Source of the DNA: Antitrichia curtipendula
Lineage: Eukaryota > Streptophyta > Bryopsida > Hypnales > Leucodontaceae
Length of the DNA: 64,000 bases
Assembly (NCBI GenBank): GCA_951230915.1
Contig: OX579637.1
Location: forward strand, 30,442,001-30,506,000
Direction: 5' to 3'
A program made the position numbers and the translations under genes. Shown here in pieces: positions 1-13,910 of this stretch. The notes under the pieces were generated by a model. The model was not told the DNA's origin and did no database searches. It saw only the letters and a list, made by a program, of their open reading frames with translations. Position 1 is the first letter of the stretch; each line of letters starts with the position of its first letter.

Positions 1-510
1 AAATATTCTGATACGTTTAAATATTTGAAGGTATTTGCAACTTCCACAAATTTGTTCAAGTGATTTTCCAAATCAAATTTCCTGGCATTTGATGTTGAGA
101 GCCATTAAAGTACAGGCCCAAGTTTATTCCATATTTTTTCTGATTCACGTGGAGATGTATGAAAATTATGCACAAATGAAATATTCTCATGGATATAAAT
201 ATTTGAAGGTATTTGCAACTTCCACAAATTTGTTCAAGTGATTTTCCAAATCAGATTCCATGACATTTGATCACGCATTTGATGTAGGGAGCCATTAAAG
301 TACAGGCCCAAGTTTATTCCATATTTTTTTTTATTCACGTGGAGATGCATGAAAATTATGCACAAATGAAATATTCTCATGGATTTAAATATTTAAAGGT
401 ATTTGCAACTTCCACAAATTCGTTCAAGTGATTTTCCAAATCAAATTCCCTGACATTTGATGTAGGGAGCCATTAAAGTACAGGCCCAAGTTTATTCCAT
501 ATTTTTCTTG

Positions 511-700
511 ATTCACGTGGAGATGCATGAAAATTACGCACAAATGAAATATTCTCATGGATTTAAATATTTGAAGGTATTTGCAACTTCCACAAATTTG
601 TTCAAGTGATTTTCCAAATCAGATTCCATGAGATTTGATCACGCATTTGATGTAGGGAGTCATTAAAGTACAGACCCAAGTTTATTCCATATTTTTTTTG
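511..700 (+). repeat. Example monomer, 190-bp class
   Basis: This copy sets the monomer coordinates used in the other entries: m1 is the A of ATTCACGTGG. It carries CACGTG at m4-9, ATGCAT at m13-18, ATTTAAAT at m51-58 overlapping AAATATTT at m55-62, ACAAATTTGT at m82-91, and CCATAT plus a T-run near its end. A 12-bp insertion (640-651) after m129 duplicates CATTTGAT with CACG between the copies, so the unit is 190 instead of 178 bp. Short perfect palindromes are unusually dense for so short a unit. Confidence 0.9.
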
Positions 701-2040
701 ATTCACGTGGAGATGCATGAAAATTAGGCACAAATGAAATATTCTCATGGATTTAAATATTTGAAGGTATTTGCAACTTCCACAAATTTGTTCAAGTGAG
801 TTTCCAAATCAAATTCCATGACATTTGATGTAGGGAGCCATTAAGGTACAGGCCCAAGTTTATTCCATATTTTTCTTGATTCACGTGGAGATGCATGAAA
901 ATTACGCACAAATGAAATATTCTCATGGATTTAAATATTTGAACGTATTTGCAACTTCCACAAATTCATTCAAGTGAGTTTCCAAATCAAATTCCCTGAC
1001 ATTTGATGTTGGGAGCCATTAAAGTACAGGCCCAGGTTTATTCCATATTTTTTCTGATTCACGTGGAGATGCATGAAAATTACGCACAAATGAAATATTC
1101 TCATGGATTTAAATATTTGAAGGTCTTTGCAGCTTCCACAAATTTGTTCAAGTGAGTTTCCAAATCAAATTCCCTGACATTTGATGTAGGGAGCCATTAA
1201 AGTACAGGCCCAAGTTTATTCCATATTTTTTTTGATTCACGTGGAGATGCATGAAAATTACGCACAACTGAAATATTCTCATGGATTTAAATATTTGAAG
1301 GTATTTGCAACTTCCACAAATTTGTTCAAGTGATTTCCCAAATGAAATTCCATGACATTTGATGTTGGGAGCCATTAAAGTACAGGCCCAAGTTTATTCC
1401 ATATTTTTTCTGATTCACGTGGAGATGTATGAAAATTATGCACAAATGAAATATTCTCATACATTTAAATATTTGAAGGTATTTGCAACTTCCACAAATT
1501 TGTTCAAGTGATTTTCCAAATCAAATTTCCTGACATTTGATGTTGGGAGCCATTAAAGTACAGGCCCAAGTTTATTCCATATTTTTCTTGATTCACGTGG
1601 AGATGCATGAAAATTACGCACAAATGAAATATTCCCATACATTTAAATATTTGAAGGTATTTGCAACTTCCACAAATTTGTTCAAGTGATTTTCCAAATC
1701 AAATTTCCTGACATTTGATGTTGGGAGCCATTAAAGTACAGGCCCAAGTTTATTCCATATTTTTTCTGATTCACGTGGAGATGTATGAAAATTATGCACA
1801 AATGAAATATTCTCATACATTTAAATATTTGAAGGTATTTGCAACTTCCACAAATTTGTTCACGTGATTTTCCAAATGAAATTCCCTGACATTTGATGTA
1901 GGGAGCCATTAAAGTACAGGCCCAAGTTTATTCCATATTTTTCTTGATTCACGTGGAGATGCATGAAAATTACGCACAAATGAAATATTCTCATACATTT
2001 AAATATTTGAAGGTATTTGCAACTTCTACAAATTTGTTGA

Positions 2041-2600
2041 AGTGAGTTTCCAAATCAAATTCCCTGACATTTGATGTAGGGAGCCATTAAAGTACAGGCC
2101 CAAGTTTATTCCATATTTTTTTTGATTCACGTGGAGATGCATGAAAATTACGCACAAATGAAATATTCTCATGGATTTAAATATTTGAGGGTATTTGCAA
2201 CTTCCACAAATTTGTTCAAGTGATTTCCCAAATCAAATTCCATGACAATTGATGTAGGGAGCCATTAAAGTACAGGCCCAAGTTTATTCCATATTTTTTC
2301 TGATTCACGTGGAGATGTATGAAAATTATGCACAAATGAAATATTCTCATACATTTAAATATTTGAAGGTATTTGCAACTTCCACAAATTTGTTCAAGTG
2401 ATTTTCCAAATCAAATTCCCTGACATTTGATGTTGGGAGCCATTAATGTACAGGTCCAAGTTTATTCCATATTTTTCTTGATTCACGTGGAGATGCATGA
2501 AAATTACGCACAAATGAAATATTCTCATGGATTTAAATATTTGAAGGTCTTTGCAGCTTCCACAAATTTGTTCAAGTGATTTTCCAAATCAAATTTCCTG
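2041..2600 (+). repeat. Three-monomer segment repeated 2,494 bp downstream
   Basis: This segment shares rare states with 4,535-5,094 in the same order: GTTGAAGTGAG just upstream, ATTTGAGGGTATTTG, TGATTTCCCAAATC followed by CATGACAATTGATG, CAGGTCCAAG (2,451 and 4,945), and TTGCAGCTTCC (2,551 and 5,045). All landmarks that I measured are offset by 2,494 bp, which is 14 monomers plus 2 bp. Single-base differences remain, so the duplication is not the youngest in the window. Confidence 0.8.
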
Positions 2601-4534
2601 ACATTTGATGTTGGGAGCCATTAAAGTACAGGCCCAAGTTTATTCCATATTTTTCTTGATTCACGTGGAGATGCATGAAAATTACGCACAAATGAAATAT
2701 TCCCATACATTTAAATATTTGAAGGTATTTGCAACTTCCACAAATTCGTTCAAGTGATTTTCCAAATCAAATTCCATGACATTTGATGTAGGGAGCCATT
2801 AAAGTACAGGCCCAAGTTTATTCCATATTTTTTCTGATTCACGTGGAGATGCATGAAAATTACGCACAAATGAAATATTCTCAGGGATTTAAATATTTGA
2901 AGGTATTTGCAACTTCCACAAATTTGTTCAAGTGATTTCCCAAATCAAATTCCATGACAATTGATGTAGGGAGCCATTAAAGTACAGGCCCAAGTTTATT
3001 CCATATTTTTTCTGATTCACGTGGAGATGTATGAAAATTACGCACAAATGAAATATTCTCATACATTTAAATATTTGAAGGTATTTGCAACTTCTACAAA
3101 TTTGTTCAAGATTCTTCCCAAATCAAATTCCATGACATTTGATGTAGGGAGCCATTAAAGTACAGGCCCAAGTTTATTCCATATTTTTTCTGATTCACGT
3201 GGAGATGCATGAATATTACGCCCAAATGAAATATTCTCATGGATTTAAATATTTGAAGGTATTTGCAACTTCCACAAATTTGTTCAAGTGATTTTCCAAA
3301 TCAAATTCCATTAAAATTTGATGTGGGGAGCCATTAAAGTACAGGCCCAAGTTTATTCCATATTTTTCTTGATTCACGTGGAGATGCATGAAAATTACGC
3401 ACAAATGAAATATTCCCATACATTTAAATATTTGAAGGTATTTGCAACTTCCACAAATTCGTTCAAGTGATTTTCCAAATCAATTTCCATGACATTTGAT
3501 GTTGGGAGCCATTAAAGTACAGGCCCAAGTTTATTCCATATTTTTTCTGATTCACGTGGAGATGCATGAAAATTACGCACAAATGAAATATTCTCAGGGA
3601 TTTAAATATTTGAAGGTATTTGCAACTTCCACAAATTTGTTCAAGTGATTTTCCAAATCAAATTCCATTAAAATTTGATGTAGGGAGCCATTAAAGTACA
3701 GACCCAAGTTTATTCCATATTTTTTCTGATTCATGTGGAGATGCATGAAAATTATGCACAAATGAAATATTCTCATACATTTAAATATTTGAAGGTATTT
3801 GCAACTTCCACAAATTTGTTCAAGTGATTTTCCAAATGAAATTCCCTGACATTTGATGTAGGGAGCCATTAAAGTACAGGCCCAAGTTTATTCCATATTT
3901 TTCTTGATTCACGTGGAGATGCATGAAAATTACGCACAAATGAAATATTCTCATACATTTAAATATTTGAAGGTATTTGCAACTTCCACAAATTTGTTCA
4001 AGTGAGTTTCCAAATCAAATTCCCTGACATTTGATGTAGGGAGCCATTAAAGTACAGGCCCAAGTTTATTCCATATTTTTTTTGATTCACGTGGAGATTC
4101 ATGAAAATTACGCACAAATGAAATATTCTCATGGATTTAAATATTTGAAGGTATTTGCAACTTCCACAAATTTGTTCAAGTGATTTCCCAAATGAAATTC
4201 CATGACATTTGATGTTGGGAGCCATTAAAGTACAGGCCCAAGTTTATTCCATATTTTTTCTGATTTACGTGGAGATGTATGAAAATTATGCACAAATGAA
4301 ATATTCTCATACATTTAAATATTTGAAGGTATTTGCAACTTCCACAAATTTGTTCAAGTGATTTTCCAAATCAAATTTCCTGACATTTGATGTTGGGAGC
4401 CATTAAAGTACAGGCCCAAGTTTATTCCATATTTTTTTTGATTCACGTGGAGATGCATGAAAATTACGCACAAATGAAATATTCTCATACATTTAAATAT
4501 TTGAAGGTATTTGCAACTTCCACAAATTTGTTGA

Positions 4535-5094
4535 AGTGAGTTTCCAAATCAAATTCCCTGACATTTGATGTAGGGAGCCAATAAAGTACAGGCCCAAGTT
4601 TATTCCATATTTTTTTTGATTCACGTGGAAATGCATGAAAATTACGCACAAATGAAATATTCTCATGGATTTAAATATTTGAGGGTATTTGCAACTTCCA
4701 CAAATTTGTTCAAGTGATTTCCCAAATCAAATTCCATGACAATTGATGTAGGGAGCCATTAAAGTACAGGCCCAAGGTTATTCCATATTTTTTCTGATTC
4801 ACGTGGAGATGTATGAAAATTATGCACAAATGAAATATTCTCATACATTTAAATATTTGAAGGTATTTGCAACTTCCACAAATTTGTTCAAGTGATTTTC
4901 CAAATCAAATTCCCTGACATTTGATGTTGGGAGCCATTAAAGTACAGGTCCAAGTTTATTCCATATTTTTCTTGATTCACGTGGAGATGCATGAAAATTA
5001 CGCACAAATGAAATATTCTCATGGATTTAAATATTTGAAGGTTTTTGCAGCTTCCACAAATTTGTTCAAGTGATTTTCCAAATCAAATTCCATG
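4535..5094 (+). repeat. Second copy of the 2,041-2,600 segment
   Basis: It matches the segment 2,494 bp upstream in order and in its rare variants, including ATTGATG instead of TTTGATG and CAGGTCCAAG. Differences include CCAATAAAG at about 4,579, GTGGAAATG at about 4,625, and TTTTTGCAG in place of TCTTTGCAG near 5,042. It is followed at once by a 190-bp insertion monomer (insertion 5,104-5,115), which the upstream copy lacks at the matching place. Confidence 0.8.
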
Positions 5095-8000
5095 ACATTT
5101 GATCACGCATTTGATGTGGGGAGCCATTAAAGTACAGGCCCAAGTTTCTTCCATATTTTTCTTGATTCACGTGGAGATGCATGAAAATTACGCACAAATG
5201 AAATATTCCCATACATTTAAATATTTGAAGGTATTTGCAACTTCCACAAATTCGTTCAAGTGATTTTCCAAATCAAATTTCCTGACATTTGATGTTGGGA
5301 GCCATTAAAGTACAGGCCCAAGTTTATTCCATATTTTTCTTGATTCACGTGGAGATGCATGAAAATTACGCACAAATGAAATATTCCCATACATTTAAAT
5401 ATTTGAAGGTATTTGCAACTTCCACAAATTTGTTCAAGTGATTTTCCAAATCAAATTTCCTGACATTTGATGTTGGGAGCCATTAAAGTACAGGCCCAAG
5501 TTTATTCCATATTTTTTCTGATTCACGTGGAGATGTATGAAAATTATGCACAAATGAAATATTCTCATACGTTTAAATATTTGAAGGTATTTGCAACTTC
5601 CACAAATTCGTTCAAGTGATTTTCCAAATCAAATTTCCTGACATTTGATGTTGGGAGCCATTAAAGTACAGGCCCAAGTTTATTCCATATTTTTTCTGAT
5701 TCACGTGGAGATGTATGAAAATTATGCACAAATGAAATATTCCCATACATTTAAATATTTGAAGGTATTTGCAACTTCCACAAATTCGTTCAAGTGATTT
5801 TCCAAATCAAATTTCCTGACATTTGATGTTGGGAGCCATTAAAGTACAGGCCCAAGTTTATTCCATATTTTTTCTGATTCACGTGGAGATGTATGAAAAT
5901 TATGCACAAATGAAATATTCTCATACGTTTAAATATTTGAAGGTATTTGCAACTTCCACAAATTTCTTCAAGTGATTTTCCAAATCAAATTTCCTGACAT
6001 TTGATGTTGGGAGCCATTAAAGTACAGGTCCAAGTTTATTCCATATTTTTTCTGATTCACGTGGAGATGTATGAAAATTATGCACAAATGAAATATTCTC
6101 ATACATTTAAATATTTGAAGGTATTTGCAACTTCCACAAATTCGTTCAAGTGATTTTCCAAATCAAATTCCCTGACATTTGATGTTGGGAGCCATTAAAG
6201 TACAGGACGAAGTTTATTCCATATTTTTTTTGATTCACGTGGAGATGCATGAAAATTACGCACAAATGAAATATTCTCATGGATTTAAATATTTGAAGGT
6301 ATTTGCAACTTTCACAAATTTGTTCAAGTGATTTTCCAAATCAGATTCCATGACATTTGATCACGCATTTGATGTGGGGAGCCATTAAAGTACAGGCCCA
6401 AGTTTATTCCATATTTTTTTTTATTCACGTGGAGATGCATGAAAATTATGCACAAGTGAAATATTCTCATGGATTTAAATATTTGAGGGTATTTGCAACT
6501 TCCACAAATTTGTTCAATTGATTTTCCAAATCAGATTCCATAACATTTGATCACGCATTTGATGTGGGGAGCCATTAAAGTACAGGCCCAAGTTTATTCC
6601 ATATTTTTTCTGATTCACGTGGAGATGTATGAAAATTATGCAGAAATGAAATATTCTCATACGTTTAAATATTTGAAGGTATTTGCAACTTCCACAAATT
6701 TCTTCAAGTGATTTTCCAAATCAAATTTCCTGACATTTGATGTTGGGAGCCATTAAAGTACAGGCCCAAGTTTATTCCATATTTTTTCTGATTCACGTGG
6801 AGATGTATGAAAATTATGCACAAATGAAATATTCCCATACATTTAAATATTTGAAGGTATTTGCAACTTCCACAAATTCGTTCAAGTGATTTTCCAAATC
6901 AAATTTCCTGACATTTGATGTTGTGAGCCATTAAAGTACAAGCCCAAGTTTATTCCATATTTTTCTTGATTCACGTGGAGATGCATGAAAATTACGCACA
7001 AATGAAATATTCTCATGGATTTAAATATTTGAAGGTCTTTGCAACTTCCACAAATTTGTTCAAGTGATTTTCCAAATCAAATTCCATGACATTTGATGTA
7101 GGGAGCCATTAAAGTACAGGCCTAAGTTTATTCCATATTCTTTCTGATTCACGTGGAGATGTATGAAAATTATGCACAAATGAAATATTCTCATACATTT
7201 AAATATTTGAAGGTATTTGCAACTTCCACAAATTTGTTCAAGTGATTTTCCAAATCAAATTTCCTGACATTTGATGTTGGGAGCCATTAAAGTACAAGCC
7301 CAAGTTTATTCCATATTTTTCTTGATTCACGTGGAGATGCATGAAAATTACGCACAAATGAAATATTCTCATGGATTTAAATATTTGAAGGTCTTTGCAA
7401 CTTCCACAAATTTGTTCAAGTGATTTTCCAAATGAAATTCCATGACATTTGATGTTGGGAGCCATTAAAGTACAGGCCCAAGTTTATTCCGTATTTTTCT
7501 TGATTCACGTGGAGATGCATGAAAATTACGCACAAATGAAATATTCTCATACATTTAAATATTTGAAGGTATTTGCAACTTCCACAAATTCGTTCAAGTG
7601 ATTTTCCAAATCAAATTTCCTGACATTTGATGTTGGGAGCCATTAAACTACAGGCCGAAGTTTATTCCATATTTTTCTTGATTCACGTGGAGATGCATAA
7701 AAATTACGCACAAATGAAATATTCTCATGGATTTAAATATTTGAACGTATTTGCAACTTCCACAAATTTGTTCAAGTGAGTTTCCAAATCAAATTCCATG
7801 AAATTTGATGTAGGGAGCCATTAAAGTACAGGCCCAAGTTTATTCCATATTTTTTTTGATTCACGTGGAGATGCATGAAAATTACGCACAAATGAAATAT
7901 TCTCATGGACTTAAATATTTGAAGGTCTTTGCAACTTCCACAAATTCGTTCAAGTGAGTTTCCAAATCAAATTCCATGAAATTTGATGTAGGGAGCCATT

Positions 8001-11000
8001 AAAGTACAGGCCCAAGTTTATTCCATATTTTTTTTGATTCACGTGGAGATGCATGAAAATTACGCACAAATGAAATATTCTCATGGACTTAAATATTTGA
8101 AGGTATTTGCAACTTCCACAAATTTGTTCAAGTGAGTTTCCAAATCAGATTCCATGACATTTGATCACGCATTTGATGTGGGGAGCCATTAAAGTACAGG
8201 CCCAAGTTTATTCCATATTTTTTCTGATTCACGTGGAGATGTATGAAAATTATGCACAAATGAAATATTCTCATGGATTTAAATATTTGGGCGTATTTGC
8301 AACTTCCACAATTTTGTTCATGTTCCTCCCCAAATCAAATTCCATGACATTTGATGTAGGGAGCCATTAAAGTACAGGCCCAAGTTTATTCCATATTTTT
8401 TTTGATTCATTTGGAGATGCATGAAAATTACGCACAAATGAAATATTCTCATGGATTTAAATATTTGAGGGTATTTGCAACTTCCACAAATTTGTTCAAG
8501 TGATTTCCCAAATCAAATTCCATGACAATTGATGTAGGGAGCCATTAAAGTACAGGCCCAAGTTTATTCCATATTCTTTCTGATTCACGTGGAGATGTAT
8601 GAAAATTATGCACAAATGAAATATTCTCATACATTTAAATATTTGAAGGTATTTGCAACTTCCACAAATTTGTTCAAGTGATTTTCCAAATCAAATTTCC
8701 TGACATTTGATGTTGGGAGCCATTAAAGTACAGGCCCATGTTTATTCCATATTTTTCTTGATTCACGTTGAGATGCATGAAAATTACGCACAAATGAAAT
8801 ATTCTCATGGATTTAAATATTTGAGGGTATTTGCAACTTCCACAAATTTGTTCAAGTGATTTTCCAAATGAAATTCCATGACATTTGATGTAGGGAGCCA
8901 TTAAAGTACAGGCCCAAGTTTATTCCATATTTTTCTTGATTCACGTGGAGATGCATGAAAATTACGCAAAAATGAAATATTCTCATACATTTAAATATTT
9001 GAAGGTATTTGCAACTTCCACAAATTTGTTCAAGTGATTTTCCAAATCAAATTCCATGACATTTGATCACGCATTTGATGTGGGGAGCCATTAAAGTACA
9101 GGCCCAAGTTTCTTCCATATTTTTCTTGATTCACGTGGAGATGCATGAAAATTACGCACAAATGAAATATTCTCATGGACTTAAATATTTGAAGGTATTT
9201 GCAACTTCCACAAATTCGTTCAAGTGATTTTCCAAATCAAATTTCTTGACATTTGATGTTGGGAGCCATTAAACTACAGGCCGAAGTTTATTCCATATTT
9301 TCTTTGATTCACGTGGAGATGCATGAAAATTACGCACAAATGAAATATTCTCATGGATTTAAATACTTGGGCGTATTTGCAACTTCCACAAATTTCTTCA
9401 TGTGCCTCCCCAAATCAAATTCCATGACATTTGATGTAGGGAGCCATTAAAGTACAGGCCCAAGTTTATTCCATATTTTTTTTGATTCATGTGGAGATGC
9501 ATGAAAATTACGCACAAATAAAATATTCTCATGGTTTAAATATTTGAAGGTATTTGCAACTTCCACAAATTTGTTCAAGTGATTTTCCAAATCATATTCC
9601 ATTAAAATTTCATGTAGGGAGCCATTAAAGTACAAGCCCAGGTTTATTCCATACTTTTTTTGATTCACGTGGAGATGCATGAAAATTACGCACAAATGAA
9701 ATATTCTCATACATTTAAATATTTGAAGGTATTTGCAACTTCCACAAATTTGTTCAAGTGCCTTCCCAAATCAAATTCCATGACATTTGATGTAGGGAGC
9801 CATTAAAGTACAGGCCCAAGTTTATTCCATATTTTTTTTGATTCACGTGGAGATGCATGAAAATTACGCACAAATGAAATATTCTCATGGATTTAAATAT
9901 ATGAAGGTATTTGCAACTTCCACAAATTTGTTCAAGTGATTTTCCAAATCAAATTGCATGACATTTGATGTAGGGAGCCATTAAAGTACAGGCCCAAGTT
10001 TATTCCATATTTTTTTTGATTCACGTGGAGATGTATGAAAATTACGCACAAATGAAATATTCTCATGGATTTAAATATATGAAGGTATTTGCAACTTCCA
10101 CAAATTTGTTCAAGTGCCTTCCCAAATCAAATTCCATGACATTTGATGTAGGGAGCCATTAAAGTACAGGCCCAAGTTTATTCCATATTTTTTTTGATTC
10201 ACGTGGAGATGCATGAAAATTACGCACAAATGAAATATTCTCATGGATTTAAATATATGAAGGTATTTGCAACTTCCACAAATTTGTTCAAGTGATTTTC
10301 CAAATCAAATTGCATGACATTTGATGTAGGGAGCCATTAAAGTACAGGCCCAAGTTTATTCCATATTTTTTTTGATTCACGTGGAGATGTATGAAAATTA
10401 CGTACAAATGAAATATTCTCATGGATTAAAATATTTGAAGATATTTGCAACTTCTACAAATTCGTTCAAGTGCCTTCCCAAATCAAATTCCATGACATTT
10501 GATGTAGGGAGCCATTAAAGTACAGGCCCAAGTTTATTCCATATTTTTTTTGATTCACGTGGAGATGCATGAAAATTACGCACAAATGAAATATTCTCAT
10601 GGATTTAAATATATGAAGGTATTTGCAACTTCCACAAATTTGTTCAAGTGATTTTCCAAATCAAATTCCCTGACATTTGATGTAGGGAGCCATTAAAGTA
10701 CAGGCCCAAATTTATTCCATATTTTTTTTGATTCACGTGGAGATGTATGAAAATTACGCACAAATGAAATATTCTCATGGATTTAAATATTTGAGGGTAT
10801 TTGCAACTTCTACAAATTTGTTCAAGTGCCTTCCCAAATCAAATTTCATGACATTTGATGTAGGGAACAGTTAAAGTACAGGCCCAAATTTATTCCATAT
10901 TTTTTTTGATTCACGTGGAGATGTATGAAAATTACGCACAAATGAAATATTCTCATGGATTTAAATATTTGAAGGTATTTGCAACTTCCACAAATTTGTT

Positions 11001-11040
11001 CAAGTGATTTTCGAAAATCATATTCCATTAAAATTTGATG

Positions 11041-11400
11041 TAGGGAGCCATTAAAGTACAGGCCCAGGTTTATTCCATATATTTTTTGATTCACGTGGAG
11101 ATGCATGAAAATTATGCACAAATGAAATATTCTCATACATTCAAACATTTGAAGGTATTTGCAACTTCCACAAATTTGTTCAAGTGATTTTCGAAAATCA
11201 TATTCCATTAAAATTTGATGTAGGGAGCCATTAAAGTACAGGCCCAGGTTTATTCCATATATTTTTTGATTCACGTGGAGATGCATGAAAATTATGCACA
11301 AATGAAATATTCTCATACATTCAAACATTTGAAGGTATTTGCAACTTCCACAAATTTGTTCAAGTGATTTTCGAAAATCATATTCCATTAAAATTTGATG
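11041..11400 (+). repeat. Perfect tandem duplication of one 180-bp monomer
   Basis: 11,041-11,220 and 11,221-11,400 read identically base for base, and the 60 bases before 11,041 match the last 60 of each unit. The unit carries TGATTTTCGAAAATCA, CATATTCCATTAAAATTTG, TATATTTTTTGATTC and CATTCAAACATTTG. Zero differences in 180 bp, in an array where neighbours usually differ at several sites, means a recent unequal exchange or slippage event. A minus-strand open frame of 216 codons (10,846-11,496) results from the three in-frame 180-bp units; I do not regard it as a gene. Confidence 0.95.
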
Positions 11401-11530
11401 TAGGGAGCCATTAAAGTACAGGCCCAAGTTTATTCCATATTTTTTTTGATTCACGTGGAGATGCATGAAAATTACGCACAAAGGAAATATTCTCAAGGAT
11501 TTAAATATTTGGGCGTATTTGCAGCTTCTA

Positions 11531-12776
11531 CAAATTTGTTCAAGTGAGTTTCCAAATCAAATTCCATGACATTTGATGTAGGGAGCCATTAAAGTACAGG
11601 CCCAAGTTTATTCCATATTTTTCTTGATTCACGTGGAGATGCATGAAAATTACGCACAAAGGAAATATTCTCAAGGATTTAAATATTTGGGCGTATTTGC
11701 AGCTTCTACAAATTTGTTCAAGTGCCTTCCCAAATCAAATTCCATGACATTTGATGTAGGGAGCAATTAAAGTACAGGCCCAAGTTTATTCCATATTTTT
11801 TTTGATTCACGTGGAGATGCATGAAAATTACGCACAAATGAAATATTCTCATGGATTTAAATATTTGAAGGTATTTGCAACTTCGAAAAATTTGTTCAAG
11901 TGATTTTCCAAATCAAATTCCCTGACATTTGATGTAGGGAGCCATTAAAGTACAGGCCCAAGTTTATTCCATATTTTTTTTGATTCACCTGGAGTTGTAT
12001 GAAAATTACGCACAAATGAAATATTCTCATGGATTTAAATATTTGAAAGTATTTGCAACTTCGACAAATTTGTTCAAGTGCCTTCCCAAATCAAATTCCA
12101 TGACATTTGATGTAGGGAGCCATTAAAGTACAGGCCCAAGTTTATTCCATACTTTTTTTGATTCACGTGGAGATGCATGAAAATTACGCACAAATGAAAT
12201 ATTCTCATGGATTTAAATATTTGAAGGTATTTGCAACATCGGCAAATTTGTTCAAGTGATTTTCCAAATCAGATTCCCTGACATTTGATGTAGGGAGCCA
12301 TTAAAGTACAGGCCCAAGTTTATTCCATATTTTTTTTGATTCACGTGGAGATGCATGAAAATTATGCACAAATGAAATATTCTCATGGATTTAAATATTT
12401 GAAGGTATTTGCAACTTCGACAAATTTGTTCAAGTAATTTTCGAAATCAAATTCCCTGACATTTGATGTAGGGAGCCATTAAAGTACAGGCCCAAGTTTA
12501 TTCCAGATTTTTTTTGATTCACCTGGAGTTGTATGAAAATTACGCACAAATGAAATATTCTCATGGATTTAAATATTTGAAGGTATTTGCAACTTCGGCA
12601 AATTTTTTCAAGTGATTTTCCAAATCAGATTCCCTGACATTTGATGTAGGGAGCCATTAAAGTACAGGCCCAAGTTTATTCCATATTTTTCTTGATTCAC
12701 GTGGAGATGCATGAAAATTATGCACAAATGAAATATTCTCATACATTCAAATATTTGAAGGTATTTGCAACTTCCA
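11531..12776 (+). repeat. Seven-monomer higher-order repeat, copy 1 (1,246 bp)
   Basis: Landmarks recur exactly 1,246 bp (7 x 178) apart: CACAAAGGAAATATTC at 11,655 and 12,901, ACCTGGAGTTGTATG at matching places, CCAGATTTTTTTTG with ACCTGGAGTT at 12,521 and 13,767, and the AAGTAATTTTCG state. Copies agree closely from about 11,531 to 12,585 against 12,777 to 13,831; the last monomer differs. A related set of monomers reappears at about 18,400-19,160. Confidence 0.85.
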
Positions 12777-13831
12777 CAAATTTGTTCAAGTGAGTTTCCA
12801 AATCAAATTCCATGACATTTGATGTAGGGAGCCATTAAAGTACAGGCCCAAGTTTATTCCATATTTTTCTTGATTCACGTGGAGATGCATGAAAATTACG
12901 CACAAAGGAAATATTCTCAAGGATTTAAATATTTGGGCGTATTTGCAGCTTCTACAAATTTGTTCAAGTGCCTTCCCAAATCAAATTCCATGACATTTGA
13001 TGTAGGGAGCCATTAAAGTACAGGCCCAAGTTTATTCCATATTTTTTTTGATTCACGTGGAGATGCATGAAAATTACGCACAAATGAAATATTCTCATGG
13101 ATTTAAATATTTGAAGGTATTTGCAACTTCCAAAAATTTGTTCAAGTGATTTTCCAAATCAAATTCCCTGACATTTGATGTAGGGAGCCATTAAAGTACA
13201 GGCCCAAGTTTATTCCATATTTTTTTTGATTCACCTGGAGTTGTATGAAAATTACGCACAAATGAAATATTCTCATGGATTTAAATATTTGAAAGTATTT
13301 GCAACTTCGACAAATTTGTTCAAGTGCCTTCCCAAATCAAATTCCATGACATTTGATGTAGGGAGCCATTAAAGTACAGGCCCAAGTTTATTCCATACTT
13401 TTTTTGATTCACGTGGAGATGCATGAAAATTACGCACAAATGAAATATTCTCATGGATTTAAATATTTGAAGGTATTTGCAACTTCGGCAAATTTGTTCA
13501 AGTGATTTTCCAAATCAGATTCCCTGACATTTGATGTAGGGAGCCATTAAAGTACAGGCCCAAGTTTATTCCATATTTTTTTTGATTCACGTGGAGATGC
13601 ATGAAAATTATGCACAAATGAAATATTCTCATACATTTAAATATTTGAAGGTATTTGCAACTTCGACAAATTTGTTCAAGTAATTTTCGAAATCAAATTC
13701 CCTGACATTTGATGTAGGGAGCCATTAAAGTACAGGCCCAAGTTTATTCCAGATTTTTTTTGATTCACCTGGAGTTGTATGAAAATTACGCACAAATGAA
13801 ATATTCTCATGGATTTAAATATTTGAAAGTA
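12777..13831 (+). repeat. Seven-monomer higher-order repeat, copy 2 (partial)
   Basis: It follows copy 1 directly with the same order of diagnostic monomers (GGAAATATTCTCAAGG, then CTTCCAAAAATTTG, CACCTGGAGTTG, ATACTTTTTTTG, CTTCGGCAAATTTG, AAGTAATTTTCG). It diverges near 13,831, where the following monomer reads CTTCCACAAATTTG with GTGCCTTCCC instead of CTTCGGCAAATTTTTTC. Confidence 0.83.
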
Positions 13832-13910
13832 TTTGCAACTTCCACAAATTTGTTCAAGTGCCTTCCCAAATCAAATTCCATGACATTTGATGTAGGGAGC
13901 CATTAAAGTA

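Larger units (their letters stand above)
272..9079 (+). repeat. Scattered 190-bp monomers with CACGCATTTGAT insertion
   Basis: Seven monomers carry the same 12-bp insertion after m129, at 272-283, 640-651, 5,104-5,115, 6,362-6,373, 6,552-6,563, 8,166-8,177 and 9,068-9,079. It duplicates CATTTGAT with CACG between the copies. Five of the seven are followed by GTGGGG instead of GTAGGG, so they share ancestry. The span given covers the first to the last; ordinary 178-bp monomers lie between them. None of this exact form was seen after 9.1 kb. Confidence 0.88.
1..9440 (+). repeat. Array region 1: GATGTTGGG / TCATACATT subfamily
   Basis: About 53 monomers. Frequent diagnostic states are GATGTTGGG (instead of GATGTAGGG), TCATACATTTAAAT (instead of TCATGGATTTAAAT), TTTTTTCTGATTC before the CACGTG, and ACAAATTCGTTC. 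The GTGCCTTCCC state that is common later is essentially absent here; near-forms appear at about 8,320-8,340 and 9,400-9,410 (CCTCCCC). Seven 190-bp insertion variants are confined to this part. Long-range similarity is irregular: different segments pair at different offsets (1,960, 2,494 and 2,850 bp), which points to an older mosaic and not to a regular higher-order repeat. Confidence 0.85.
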
